In this document: positions 23,071 through 36,120 of the stretch, in pieces
Layout of the letters: each line of letters begins with the position of its first letter
Numbering within the stretch: position 1 is the first letter of the stretch
Assembly (NCBI GenBank): GCA_009193035.1
Contig: SWDT01000151.1
Span: 186,001 to 250,000, forward strand
Direction of reading: 5' to 3'
DNA: 64,000 nt
Origin: Halicephalobus mephisto
Taxonomy: Eukaryota; Nematoda; Chromadorea; Rhabditida; Panagrolaimidae
The notes under the pieces: model-generated
What the model was told of the DNA's origin: nothing
Database searches by the model: none
Seen by the model: only the letters and a program-made list of their open reading frames with translations
Made by a program: the position numbers and the translations under genes

Positions 23071-26000
23071 TTAAACCTCGTCACAGTCGTCGAAGGTGAG
23101 TCTGAAGACGACCTCCTCCAGGGGACCCGAGTGAGTTTCTAGGGTTTTGCTGGCCCAGGAGGGCAGTCTCCTCCTCGAGTCCCCGGGGGTCCTGTGGAAC
23201 GAGTTCGGAAGATGACTGAAAACAGGAGGAGAACTGAGATCGATCGCGTATTCTTGAGAATGTTCCTCTGGTTCATTCGTCGTATGAGGCGAAGACTGTT
23301 TTGAAATCTTCGGTTTCCCCACAGGAGAAGGACTATGTTCATCAGAAGACGACAAATCCTCCGACGAAGCCACTGGAGCAAGAGGAGGTAATTCTTGGAT
23401 AAGTTTTTCTCTGAAAAAATTAATTATTAAATTAACAATTATTTTACTTGAATTAATTTTTCTTTTTAAAGTAAAAATTTCAAATTTTTTCTAATTTAAA
23501 AATTCTGAATTTTTTTAAAATTAAAAAATTATCAAATATCTTCTAAATTTAAAAATTCCAAATTTTTCTAATTTAAAAATTCTGAATTTTTTTAAACTAA
23601 AAATTCCAAATTTCTCCAAAATTAAAAAATTCCGACTTTTTTTTGATTTAAAAGTTCTGAATTTTTTTAAACTAAAAATTATCGAATTTCTTCAAAATTT
23701 AAAAATAAAAAATTCCAAATTTTTCAAAATAAAAAAAACTAAGTTTCAACTTTTTTCTAATTTAAAAAATTCCAATACTAAACTTTTGACTGTAAAATTA
23801 GAAAAAATTAAAAATGTTTTTTTTTCGAAAAATGAACTCCATAAATGATGTCTTGGAACGAAAAATTGAAATATCGAAAATTGGTTGTAAATTTAAGTAA
23901 AATAAAAACTTACTTTTCTTTATCCAAGAAATCCAATTGTTCAACAAACAGCTGTCTGGCGGTTTCGATTTTGCTGGCGCTGTTGCTCGTCGACCTTGGG
24001 GCCAACGGGGTCGGTTTTCCGGATTCACTTTTTTCATCCAAAGTATCTGCAGAACTTTTCGAAGACATAGATGTTCCTGGAGGAGGAAAAGTATCATCAG
24101 AATTTGCAGAAGTTCTTCTATGAGCGTCGATTCTTCTCAAATTTTCGGTTACTTTTTCGCTTGCTTGTTCGATTTCAACAATCTGATTCAAAGTCGCTCT
24201 GTATTGTTTTAATTTTTCTTCTATCAAAGTTTGAACACAGACGACTTGTTTCTGGACATCCAGAAGCTGTTCCTGAGCGTGCACGACGATGTTCCGTCTG
24301 AGGATACACGGGGCAAAGATGACCGCCAAGTTGCTCGGGGACATCCTATTCACCGTTTCCTAAAATAAAAATAAAAATAACATGAACGGAAGAAATATAA
24401 GATGGAAAAATATAAGATATGAGATAAATTACTAATTATATCTGGAAATCGGATTTTGGGATCGAGCTTAGGCATCTAGGTCAAGGTGATAACAACACTA
24501 TGCAAGATTTTCGGATACCATAATTGGTTTAATTTCTTTCCATCTTATATTTTTTTTACTATCGAAGAAATATAAGAGGAAGAAAGATAAGTTATGAGAT
24601 AAATTACTAATTATGTATGGAAATCGGCTTTTGGGATCGAGCTTAGGTATCTAGGCCAAGGTGATAACAACACAATGGAAGATTTTCGAATACCATAATT
24701 GGTTTAATATTTTCCCCTACTGTCTAAAGATAATTATAAAATAAAAATAAAATAATTTAAAAATATAAAAACTAAAAATCCAACTTTATATAAAATAATT
24801 TTCATATTAATTTTGAAATAATTCTAAATTTTAAATAAATCATTTCAAAAATTCTACTTTTTAAAATATTTTTATCATTTTTTAATTTCGTTTGCATTAC
24901 GTAGGATTTCAAAAATTCAGAAAATTATATCTTGTTAATAAAAATATAAATTAAAATTGAAATTGAAATAAAAGTAAAAATATAAAGTAAAAGTAAAAGT
25001 TGAAATAAAAGTGAAAATATAAATATAAATATAAATTGAAATTAAAATTGAAATTGAAATAAAAATATAAATATAAATAAAAATAAAAATTGAAATGAAA
25101 GTAAAAGTAAAAATTAAAATAAAAGTAAAAATATAAATATAAATTAAAATAAAAGTAAAAATATAAATATAAATATAGATAAATCTTACTTGATGAGCAA
25201 TTCTGGACAGGTGGTACATTAACCGATCAAGAACGGATTTGTTATTTTTCGGAAGCATGTCGACCATTACACTGAGGCATCTGATTCTTTCTCCTTGTTC
25301 TTTCACTTCTGAAACGTTTAGGAAATTTTCATAAAGTTCATATGGAATCAGCGGTTCTGCCATTTCTCGGAAAAAAGATTTCACAAGAGTGGCGATGACG
25401 TGAATCGGGACTTCGTCGAAGCAGAGCTCGTCTTGATCTGCAATAATCAAACATTAAATAACTCATATTTGTTGAATATTCCGAAGAATAAGTAATTTCG
25501 AGATAATTTGAATTTTTTTGCAAATTATGCATCCCGATTTGAGTCTGGCTAGATCAAATCGAAATTTCCAAGACCATTTAGGTCCTTGTTTCATATCAAA
25601 ATATAGGTCTTGTTAGATTGGTCTAGATCTTTCTAGATCACTTCATGGTCTTCTTAGATGTCTGATTTAGATCTTATTGTACTGACTCAGATCTTTCTAG
25701 ACTACTTCCTGATCTTCTTAGATGTCTGATTTAGATCTTATTATTCTGATTTAGGTCCTGTCAGACTATTTAGCACTCCTGATTTAGGCCTTTGTCGTAT
25801 TGATAATGAACGTAAAATCCAACTGCCATACAATTCCCTCAGGGAGTCTCCGCCCTGTCAGCCGACGCACCCAGATCGCAATATAAGGCTAGGAAACTGA
25901 ATCCCGCGGAGAAAAGGAATCAGATGGTCTATTGAATCTATTGGGTTTCTGTATAGCTCAGTAGATCCGGGCTGATGAGCCTGGGGAAACGATTTTTTTC

Positions 26001-29000
26001 TATTTGCTTGATATGTTGAATAAATTTATATGGCAAACTGCCTATGGTATTGATCTTAATCCTCCACTAAATCCCGGAACAGTGTGACTATCATTGAATA
26101 TTCAATACTCTACGCATCCCCGAAGACCCATTCTACACCTTCCCGGACCTTGCAGAACTGTTCTAAGAAGGTATTAAAGCCAAACCTGACAATAATACGT
26201 GCACTATTTAGGTTTTATTTCTTATCTTATTTTTATCTGTAAAATTTCATCAGTGTTCAACCCCCTCCTTTGTGCATCACTTATGTCAACAGTTTAAAAA
26301 TATCAATAAAGTTTAAACTCACTTTCAGAGTCCTCGATGAACTTCCTTATGTTTCTGACAGTCGGCAAAGCTCCAGATTTTCGGTAAATGCCTTCAACGA
26401 AGAGAGCCCTGACTTCTATCGACATCAGCATCTTGTTCAGAACCACGGGGACCGGGTGATCGTCGTCCACCAAAGAACCCAAATCGGATCCGAAGAACTT
26501 GTTGATTTGGTGGTTTTCGGAAGCTTTAGTACATGTGTAGTTTACTTTACTGTGACATTTTTTATGACAACTAAGTCTGCAATTCATACAGATGAAAATT
26601 TTCTCAGCATGCCACATGAATTGGTTGCAGATTTCGCAATAAGTAGGAACATGGACGAAATCCAGCTTGAATCTGTGTCCGTTGTGAACAGTGACGTCTG
26701 ATCTTCTTCTTTTTTTTCTGACACTCTGGAACTGAAATAAATTTATAAATTAAATAACACTTAGGGGTTATACGCACATCCTAATCCAGCTTAACCTAAG
26801 CTTACGAGATCTGAGTTCGAGTCCCAGCCGAGGACCAATCCCACATTACTAGGTTAGCTTCCTGCCGAGGGCTGTAAACCTAGGCTTGAACCCTCTGGAT
26901 AACTACATTCAGCGGCACTCACAGCAAAGTATTGGTTCTGCGGTCTTAAGATTAACCACATCCAGGCAATAGCTACAAAATCAGAAAAAAATCCTAAGTC
27001 TAAGCAGAAATTTGAAAAAAAAATCTAAGCCTAAGCCGAAGTTCGAGAAAATCTAAGCCTAAGCCGAAATTTGAAAGAAAATTTAAACCTAAGCTGAAAT
27101 TCAAAAAAATCTAAGCCTAAGCCGAAATCCGAAAAAAAATCTAAGCCTAAATGCAGCCTAAAAAACTCAAATTTAACTTAACTATATCTCGCGATATCAT
27201 TTGTATTTTTATTTGAAATTGTTAATTCATCTAAAAATATGTTAAAATGCACTACAAATTTTTGCGTATAACCCATAAGTATTGAAAAAATTATTTTTTA
27301 TTTTTACCTTGATAATTCCTGATTTTTGTTTTGCTCCTTTTCGTTTTGTTTGTTGTTGCATAAATTCGTTCAAAAACCCCCTGAAGGCATTGACCCCCAG
27401 AGTCGTCGGAAACGTCACGTGTTCTTGAGCACAAACTTTCGTCAAAAGTCCCTCAAAAGTCGTTATCAAATCCCGATATTTGAGATTTGTTTTATCTTCC
27501 TAAAAATAATATTATTCAAAAAATTGAAATATTTTTGTGAAATTTTCTCGAAACGAATTTTTTAGAAAATTAAAAAATTTAGATAATTTTAAAAGATTTA
27601 TGAAATTCTTGAAGGATTTAGAGACTACTGACATTTTTAAAAATCAAAAGATTCTAAAAATTTTCACGAAATTACAGTACTATTGTAAAAATTAAAAATA
27701 GACAATTTTATAAAATTTTCTCGAAACGAATTTTTGGAACTTTTAAAATCATCTGAATTTTAAAAAATTCTTGAAAATTTCAGAAGCCACTGACATTTTT
27801 AAAAATCAGAAGATTCTAAAAACTTTCACAAAATTACAGTAATATTCTAAAAATTAAAAATAAACAATTTTATAAAACATTCTCAAAAAAATTTTTTGGA
27901 ATTTTTTAGAAACTTTGAAAATTTAAAAATTCAAATACCGATTTAAAATTTTCCACAAAATTCTACAAAATATCGGAAATTTCAAATTTCGAAATCTTCC
28001 ATCAGATTCTAGAAATTTTTGGAAAATTTTAATATTGTTAAAAATTGTGAAATTTATTTAAAAAAACCAAACCGTAAGAACCGCCTCGTAACCGATGAGT
28101 TCCATGTGGAATTCTTTGAGGCTTTTTTTGAAAAGGGCATCTACGAAGGTTTCTCGTTTTTTCTTTTTTTCCTGTTCAAGACTGCACTGTTTTTTGAAAA
28201 TAAATATACTAAACTCCCTGAGGTCCTCAGTGGATTCTATGATCATTGCCGCAGGGTCTGTTTGCTGTTTGGTCTGGGTCAGATTGAAGTTGCTCTGGAC
28301 CAGGGAGGGTTGCTGGGGGTACATGGGGTTCAATGACGTTCTGGGGGTTTTAATCAAATCCCAGGGTTTTCTCTGACAAGATTCCGTCGAAGGCGAAATC
28401 GGAGTACATGGTAATTTCGCCGCATGTTGCGAGCATTCTTTGTGAAAAGATTGTTTACAATTTGAGCATTTGTAGCCTTGAACGAATATACTACTGACGG
28501 TTTTGCCGCAGATAGTGCAAATGTCTGATTTGTGCAATCTGCTGAGTTTGAAGTTGTGGACTCCCGGAGGAACACCGACAATGGAGTCTTTTTTCTTCCC
28601 GGAGCTCCTGATGGACACAGATTCGTGTTCAGAATCGCTCGGAACCCCCTCGATTCTCCTCGTCAAAAGGGCCTTCAGATGACGTCTGGCTCTCATAAAT
28701 CCTATCCCACTTTTCGATTTGGATTTCGATTCAGAAACATCCCCGTCGTCCTTCGGAAGCAGATCCGTCCTCTGGATCTGGTCCGATTCCGTGCTGGCCG
28801 CCCTCCGAAGCATCTTCAGTTTCGCCGTCGAAGCGGTCGTCGCGAGGCTCTGTCGTCGATGAAACGACTTATCTGCTTCGCTGAAAAATTTTATCACCTA
28901 ATGAGTCATTGTTTAAAAACTATAAAATAATCACACCAGTGTAAAATTCAAAAATTAAAATTAAAAAAATATTCCGAATTTTTTTTTAAATTTCGGAAAA

Positions 29001-32000
29001 TTAAAAAAATATTTTTATATAAATTTTTAAGTTTCTAAATTTAAAAAATATTTTGGAATTTTTCATCAATTTAAAAAATTTTAAAAATATCCCTGAAATT
29101 CTGAGAATTTACAGTAGAATTTTTTCAAAGAATTCCAAGGATTCAGAATTTTTAGAAAATTTTCCATTAATTTCTGGTAGATTCTAAAAATATTTAAAAA
29201 TTCTAAAAATTTTTCATGGAATTCTCAGACTCCAGAATTTTTCAAAAAATTCCAAAATTTTAGGATTTTTAGAAAATTTAAAAAATTTTCTAAAATCTAC
29301 AAAAATCAAAAAAATTCAAGAATCTTTTAAGTTTTAAAATTCTCTAAAATCCGAAAAATTACAGAATTTTTTTAAGTTTTAAAATTTTCTAAAACCTGCG
29401 AAATTCTGAAAACTTCAAAAAATTTTTAAACATTTTAAAATTTTTCGTTTTTTTAGAAATTTCGAAAAATTAAAAACTTACCCGACCAACTTGAGTCTTG
29501 TGTCTTCCAGAATAAAAGTGGCATCGAGATCGATTTCAGATTTACTGTAAAAATAAATCCATATATAATGCATAAATAAATTCATCATTTGATCCCCTGT
29601 GGGACCTAGGTTTTTTGAAACATCAATTCCATTCATTTTTGAAAAAAATTAAAATAATTAAAAATAAGAAAATTTATTTAGTTTATTTTTGAAATTTCAA
29701 AAAATTAACTGGCGGCTTTTTCTTTTTCCATAATCGATAACAAGAAAATCGAAGGCTTAACGTGTGCAAAAAAGGTTTATTTGTCGGAAAATCAGTTCCA
29801 GAAAATAAATGCTTATTCATTGAGGAATTTTTTGTTTCAAATCAACCATATATCAGTACGGTAAAAATAAGAATAAAAATAAATTAAAAAAAAGAAGTAT
29901 TTAAAAAAAGTAAAAATAAATTTAAAAAAAATATTTAAAAAAAATAAAAATAAATTTAAAAACAAAATTTAAAAAGAAATAAAAATAAATTAAAAAAAGG
30001 AAATATTTAAAAATACTAAAGAAAAATAAAAATAATTTAAAAATAAAAAAAAATTTAAATTCTTTTATAAAATTATTTCAAACAAATTCCATCTTTTTAA
30101 AATAAAATTTAAAAATTTTTAATTTAATTTTTAAATATTCTATGATTTTCGAAAATTTAAAAATTTTTAATTTAATTTTTAAACATTTTAAAATTTATCG
30201 AAAAATTCTAGAATTTTTAAAAAAGTTTAAAATCTAGTAAATTTTTGAATATTCTAGAATTTGCCATAATTTTGAAAATGTTCGAATAAATTCTAGAAAA
30301 TTTTAGAAAATATTTAAGAATTAATTTTGTAAAATATTAATCTTAATTTTTCACATCGAAATTACCCACCCTTCGTCGTCTTCGATTTCTTCTTCACTGC
30401 TGCTTTCTCCGACAATTACTTTTTTAGTTTCTTCATCAGAAACAAGTTCTTCTTTGTTTTCGATTTCTTCTTTGTCTTCAATTTCGTCTTCTGCTTCGGT
30501 TTCTGTCGCTGTGAATTCCTCGTCCGTCGTCGTGCCTCCGGATTCTGGAGGCAGAGTCAAAATAGTTTGAACATCCGTTCCTTGATGAAAACACGGAAGA
30601 TCATTGTTGTCTTTCAACATTTGGAATCTTATTCTTGCTGTTTTCCCTTTGGCAATGGCTTGAATTCTGCATATTGTTTCTCTAACAAGTCTGTATCTTC
30701 TTTGAGCCAAGAACCTTCTCCAATTCGTCTGAATCAAAAGAGCAGATTCTAACCTCTGTCTAATCTGATTCCTCACAATCATTCCTCTAATCATCGCCTA
30801 AAAAATAAAAAATTTAAAGTTTAAAAAAATAAAAAAAAATAAAAAAATAAAAAACTTTAAAAAATTTAAATTTTAAAAATAAATAAATTTTAAATTTTAA
30901 AAAATTTAAGAAATTTTAAATAAATGAAAAAATAAAAATTTAATTTTAAAAATAAATAAATTTTAATTTAAAAATTTGATTAAAAATAAACTAATGTAAA
31001 ATTTAAGATTGATATAAAAATTAAAATTGCATGTTGAATGTAATTTGATTTTTACTTTTACCTGAAATTAGAGCTGATGATTTCTCAAAATGTTTTATTT
31101 TCTATTCGAATGTTTCATTTGAATCTAAATTTTTCAATTTTCGAATTAAATTGGATTCGAATTATGTCTTCTTAATTTCTGAATTATGTCTTCTTAATTT
31201 TTGAATTATATTTTTTTTTAATTTTAAAATTTAAATTAGATCTTTTCGATGTTAAAATTAAACTGATATATCACTTCAATTTTAAATTTTGAAATAAATT
31301 TTTTAACTTCAAAATTTAAATTAGATCTTTTCGATTTTAAATTTTGAAATAAATTTTGTAATTTTAAAATCTAAATTAAATCTTTGCAATTTTAAATTTT
31401 GAAATAAAGTTTTTAATTTCAAAATTTAAATTAGATCTTTGCAATTTTAAATTTTGAAATAAATTTTTTAATTTCAAAATTTAAATTAAATCTTTTCGAT
31501 TTTAAATTTTGAAATAAATTTTTAAATTTTAAAATCTAAATTAAATCTTTGCAATTTTAAATTTTGAAATAAAGTTTTTAATTTCAAAATTTAAATTAGA
31601 TCTTTGAAATTTTAAATTTTGAAACAAATTTTGTAATTTTAAAATTTAAATTAGATCCCTCCAAGTTCCGAATTGAAAGTAGTTGAAAATCGACTTTTGT
31701 TCTCGACATCTTATGAACTTTTGTATAAAAACTCTCAAAAACATACTTGTAGTTTTATGACTCCACTTCTTAGCTTCAAGTAGTGTTTCCTTTGTAAAAT
31801 AGCTCTGAACCATCGTTGAAGAGTGTAAATATGATCCATGATAATTCTGTGAAGATGGTCGTCTAAAAGTAGTTTTTCTGCATCTCTGAGAAAAATTTTG
31901 GTTTTTCCGTATTGAACATTTTCGTTTTCGATCAGGGGATGATCAGATATGAATTGCTCAATGTCCTTCCGAGTACTGTCCTCTCCCTTGGGCAACAGGA

Positions 32001-35000
32001 TTCTGTACTGGTTCACGAAAGCTTCATACTCGATTCTGACGCTGTATCCGGCTCTTCTGATTCTTACAGTTTCCAACATACCCGTGTATCTCAATTGCCT
32101 GAGGATAATGTTATCGTCAAAGTAATTTGGAATTTTTTCGTTGTTGGATTTTATGCATCGGATAAAGTACGGTGTTGCTTGGGATAGTGTCTTCATCAGC
32201 CGACTCAACGAGTACTCGAACTGACGACTAACCGACATCGGTTTGTTCGAAATTGGTTTTTTCCCGATTAGTTCCTTCACTGCTTGGAGTGACTTCAGAG
32301 CGGATTGTCGTTCTGCCTTAGGCTTCATAGGTTGTTTCTTAGCTCTGTTGACGATAGTTTTAAAAACAGAAGTATCGCAAAATTCAGGAACAATGGATTC
32401 ATTCAATTCACCTCTCAGAAATGCCGACAAATGAGAATCTGATCCTCGACGAGAAGTCAATCCTAAAGGTTGATTTGGAAGAGTCAATCTGTCCACAGAT
32501 TCTGCTCTTTGGATCCTTCTGGATTGAGCTCCTTTTTTGAAAGCCGACATCGCTCTGAAAGCACATCTGACGAGGTTCCACCGGTACACCGCGACCGGAT
32601 CGTCCCCGACCAATTCCCTCACGAAAGCACTTTTACTGCTCTTCAACACCATCATGACGTCATGTCTCATCAGATCTTTGTTTTTTTCTCTAAATCCGGT
32701 TATTTGGTACTTGACTTTCCCGGCATAATGAGCAATAATGAAAGCATCTTCTTTTTTGTGTGGAATTTCGTAATATTCATTCCCTTTGAGAAAAGTATTC
32801 AATTTGTCCAACATACTCCTATCTGTGCCGTTGTTGATGTTGCTTTCTTCGTCGATCAACCTCAAAAGTCCGTAAGGTTTCGATTGGAAGAGATGGACGC
32901 ATTCGGTGTTGTCGGTGTACTCGATATTCGTCCAGACGATGTTTTCTTTTAAGTATTCTTCTTGTTCGAATTGAAAAATATGCTGATTGAAATAAGCTTG
33001 AAGATGTTCATTGGCGTAGTTGATGCAGAGTTGTTCGAAGGAGTTCCATTGAGCTCCGACATCTTCAAATCCGAATATGTCCAGAATACCGATATAATAG
33101 CCTTTTTTCCTGCTTGTTGTGTCTCGTTTAATCAAGGCTTGATTCATTCTAAGAACAATCCAATGAAAAAGGGCGTTGTAAAGACATTTGGCCATGGCAT
33201 CTCGAGTGTTGACCGCCTAAAGTGGGATTTTGGAGTTCATATATCTCATTTCCCAGAAAGTCGAGGTTCCAGAAGACAAATATCAATGATTTTTAAGTTT
33301 TTACTTCAGGTTTCGTTCGTATAATCCTTTAAAAACAAAATTACGAAATATCCAAGTTTATATTTTCCGCTCGAAATTCAGAATCCAGCGCGCTTCTGAA
33401 GACATCAGGATTTCGATATATTGTATACTATTCGATGCAGAATTTAATTCCAAGTCTAACGATATATTAATCAACATAATTAAATACAATTTTAAAAAGT
33501 TACAATCAAAAAATTATTTCGAAAACCAAAAACTGATTTCAAAGTACTTTTTTGATTATAACTTTTTCAAATTGTATTTAATTATGTTGAGCAATGTATT
33601 GCTAGACTCAGAATTTAATGCTGTATCGAATAGTATATAATATATTTAGATCAAACATTTAATAATTTCAAAACATGAGGATCTCGATTTTCGTAATTTT
33701 TTACAGGATTATATAAACAAAATCCAAAGCAAAAAACTTAAGAATCTTCGATATTTGTCTTCTGGAGACTTGATTTTCTCAAAAAACATATATCAAAACT
33801 TGATTTAAAAACAAACCTCGGAAACATTGTATCTGGTGATAACGGTGTCGTTCCTTAACACAGTCCGCCTCATGGTTAGGGCCTGATGCAGTTGTTGAGC
33901 CTTAATATTCAGCAATTCAGCAATGATGTCAATGAGTTCTTCATTTCCTATGTAAGCGTTTTCATCGGAGTGATATCCGGGTCTCTTGATGAACTCGATA
34001 TTTCCCAAGAGAAGAACGGCAGAAATCATTCCGAAAATTTTTTCCTGTGAAGTTCTGGAGAATCCTACAGCTTCCATCGAATGCCTGAGGCGTTCGTACT
34101 CGTATTTCTCGTTGATTCCTTCACAAGAAAAAAAGTTGTTCTGATTCAAGTAGTAGTAATCGTTCGGATTTAGTAGAAAATGTTGTTTTCTTTCTTCTTC
34201 TGAAGCTCCTTCCAGAAGGTAGTAAAAAACATGGTAATTCCGTTCTCCGATCGCTTGGGAAATGATTCTGGACTTTTCTAGGAGGTAGATTTCTACATTA
34301 GCTCTGAAAATGAGGATTTTAGGTAAGAGTTGATATATGAAACAAGATACCCCGAGACCATGCCGTTTTCTCTGTAGTTGACCTTGATGAACTTGCCGAA
34401 TCTGCTGGAATTGTTATTCTGGACGGTGACAGCATTGCCGAAGGCCTCCAGGACAGGTCCAGCAGACAGAAGGGTCTGTTCCACGCTGCTTCCGTCGCTG
34501 CCCTTCTGACTCAGAGTCGTCAAGTGATGAAGAAGAAAATTCGTCGATTCTGTCTTCCCTAAAGATCAATCCATGAAATCCCGTCAAAAACATCCATTTT
34601 TACCTGAGCCAGATTCTCCGCTGATGACGACACATTGGGATTCTTTGATCCTCAACATGCTGAAAATGATCGTAAATTAGGAAGTTGATATATGAACTTA
34701 CTTGTGGTAGGTGATGTCGGCGATGGCGAAGATGTGAGGGGGCAGGGCCCCGAGTCTCCTCGATTGGGAGTAGAGTTTGGCGTATTTAGGGTTGTAAATC
34801 GGGAAAAAACTGAAAGGGTTGACAGCGACAAGGATCGGTCCGATGTAGGTGTATATATGACCGCTGTTGAATCTGTCTCTCAAGTTGTCCAGCAACGTTT
34901 GTTCTGTCAATTCCGGTAACATACAGAGATCAGCATATTCTCTGTCCTGAGGTTGAGTTAGGAACTTGGCCAAAAAAGAATCGATGGTCGATGAAGTCTC

Positions 35001-36090
35001 TGTGCTCACGAACGCAGTAGGTCCCTGAGGTCGAGATCCCTTCTGTCTCATCACGAACCTCGTCTTCGGAAGAGTCGGTTCGTCTCCAGTCCCAGGAAGA
35101 GCTCGAGGCCAGAGGGTCTGGACGGCCACCGGGTACTCCCCACTGTCGAGTCTTCTTTCCTTAAAGGTCCGTCCGTCCAAAGTCCCCAAAGTTTCAAAGA
35201 TTTCATAATCGTCGATTTTGAACGAAGAAAAATCTAAAATTGCTGTAATTAAATAAACTCAAAAAATTCCAAAAACGTTTGAAAATTTAATGAACTTTTT
35301 TGGAGATTTTTAGAATTTTCTAAAATAAAAAAATTTCTAGATTTTAAAAATTTCTGAAACTTTTTAGAATTTCTTTAAAATTTTTCGGATTTTCTATAAT
35401 CTAGAAGAAATTTCTAAATTTTTAAATAATTTCCTAAAAGCTTTTAAAATTTGTAAAATAAAATAAAAAAATTTCTAGATTTTTAAAATTTTTCAAATTT
35501 TCTATAATAAAATAAAAAATTTCTAGATTTAAAAAATTTTTTAAATTTCTGTAGTAAAATAACAAATTTTTCAAAATTTCTATAATAAAATAAAAATTTT
35601 TCGAAATTTCTTTAAAATTTTTTAAATTTTTTATAATAAAAAAATTTCTAGATTTTTTAATGATTTTCTAAAAGCTTTTGAATTTTTTATAATAAAATAA
35701 AAATTTTCAAAATCGCCCGGAATTTGATAAAAATCGTTTTAATCTAGATATAAATAAAAAATTTCGGAAATTTTGGAAAATTCAAAAAAATTTGCATTGA
35801 GATAATTTTACAAACTTATTTCGAATTTTTACAGTATGATTAAAAAATTCACCATCTCGTTGATCGAGGATTTTTTCGATCAACTCTTCTGTGGTGGCCC
35901 TTTTGTGGAAGTCCACTTTGATTCTGTGGTCGACACTCTCTGGGTTGAAGGTGTAGAGGTATACTGTAACGGTCTGGACATGGCAGTCTTCTGGAGCGGC
36001 GATCGTCAGAGCCCTTCTGGGAAAAATCCCGGAATTGAGGTTATTTTGGGGCTGATTCCCCGTCGGAGACGAAACAGAATCGAGACTCAT
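23071..36090 (-). CDS. hum-7: Class IX unconventional myosin with RhoGAP tail
   Basis: Fourteen exons: 36090-35853, 35233-34702, 34659-34604, 34558-34351, 34303-33817, 33216-31747, 30797-30370, 29544-29482, 28880-28073, 27499-27308, 26731-26323, 25437-25190, 24359-23914, 23410-23071 (TAA). All junction phases agree, giving 1974 residues. An in-frame TGA precedes the start. Domains: a Ras-association-like region (about 35-125); a motor with P-loop GESGSGKT (271-278), switch [11 protein letters not shown] (323-332), switch II DIFGFE (553-558) and a class IX loop-2 insertion; IQ motifs (about 965-1060); and an acidic stretch. Next come C1 zinc finger 1 (1269-1319, complete H/C ligands), C1 finger 2 (1513-1561), RhoGAP (about 1580-1760) with arginine finger Arg1611 in GIYRKSG, and a Ser/Pro-rich tail. 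By family knowledge it is an actin motor that inactivates Rho. C. elegans has one class IX myosin, HUM-7, hence the symbol. Confidence 0.93.
24393..24552. repeat. 160-bp MITE with perfect 16-bp inverted ends
   Basis: AAATATAAGATGGAAA at 24393-24408 is exactly inverted at 24537-24552. A second, weaker copy of the whole unit follows at 24563-24720 with the shared interior gggatcgagcttagg. Both lie in intron 12 of the myosin gene. Confidence 0.6.
25191..26322. other. Exon 12 and myosin intron 11
   Basis: Exon 12 of the myosin gene occupies 25190-25437. Intron 11 follows on its upstream side (25438-26322). It has a short tandem (25590-25760, gatctttctagat/cttcttagatgtctgattta) and a GC-richer, non-repetitive block (25800-26200). 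That block includes a hairpin-forming segment at 25945-25990 followed by a T-run. Confidence 0.45.
26732..27307. other. Myosin intron 10, possible tRNA-derived relic
   Basis: Positions 26760-26960 are GC-richer and contain gagttcgagtccc, close to the pol III B-box consensus. Positions 26985-27160 repeat aaaaaatctaagcctaagcc about five times. No A-box at the correct spacing was found, so a SINE is only a suggestion. Confidence 0.35.
31080..31670. repeat. Tandem repeat in myosin intron 6
   Basis: A unit of about 62 bp (tttaaattttgaaataaatt ... aatttaaattagatctttgc) repeats about seven times. Myosin introns 7 (29545-30369) and 8 (28881-29481), intron 9 (27500-28072) and intron 13 (23411-23913) are likewise low-complexity AT-rich DNA with nothing nameable. 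Confidence 0.6.
33225..33805. repeat. Palindromic foldback filling myosin intron 5
   Basis: The left arm reads ccagaagacaaatatcaatg, ttaagttttt, tataatccttt, then caaaattacgaaa. The inverse of the right arm reads ccagaagacaaatatcgaag, ttaagtttttt, tataatcctgt, then aaaattacgaaa. Arms are about 250 bp and meet near 33530. The intron is 33217-33816, so nearly all of it is palindrome. Confidence 0.7.
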
Positions 36091-36120
36091 TTCGGGTCGT
36101 TCCGACGCCAGGAAAGGCCC

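Noticed and set aside
24935..25190. Minus-strand extension of the RhoGAP exon rich in Ile/Tyr/Phe
   Set aside because: It runs through the donor gtaaga into AT repeat. Splicing at 25190 restores the RhoGAP sequence in phase.
25972..25990. Hammerhead-ribozyme-like core CTGATGAG...GAAAC
   Set aside because: The stem II closing pair would be G-G, no stem I forms before CTGATGA, and the only NUH site upstream does not pair properly with the bases after GAAA.
28019..28930. Several plus-strand frames opposite myosin exon 9
   Set aside because: Shadows of the C1-domain exon. The minus-strand reading has complete zinc ligands and correct splice phases.
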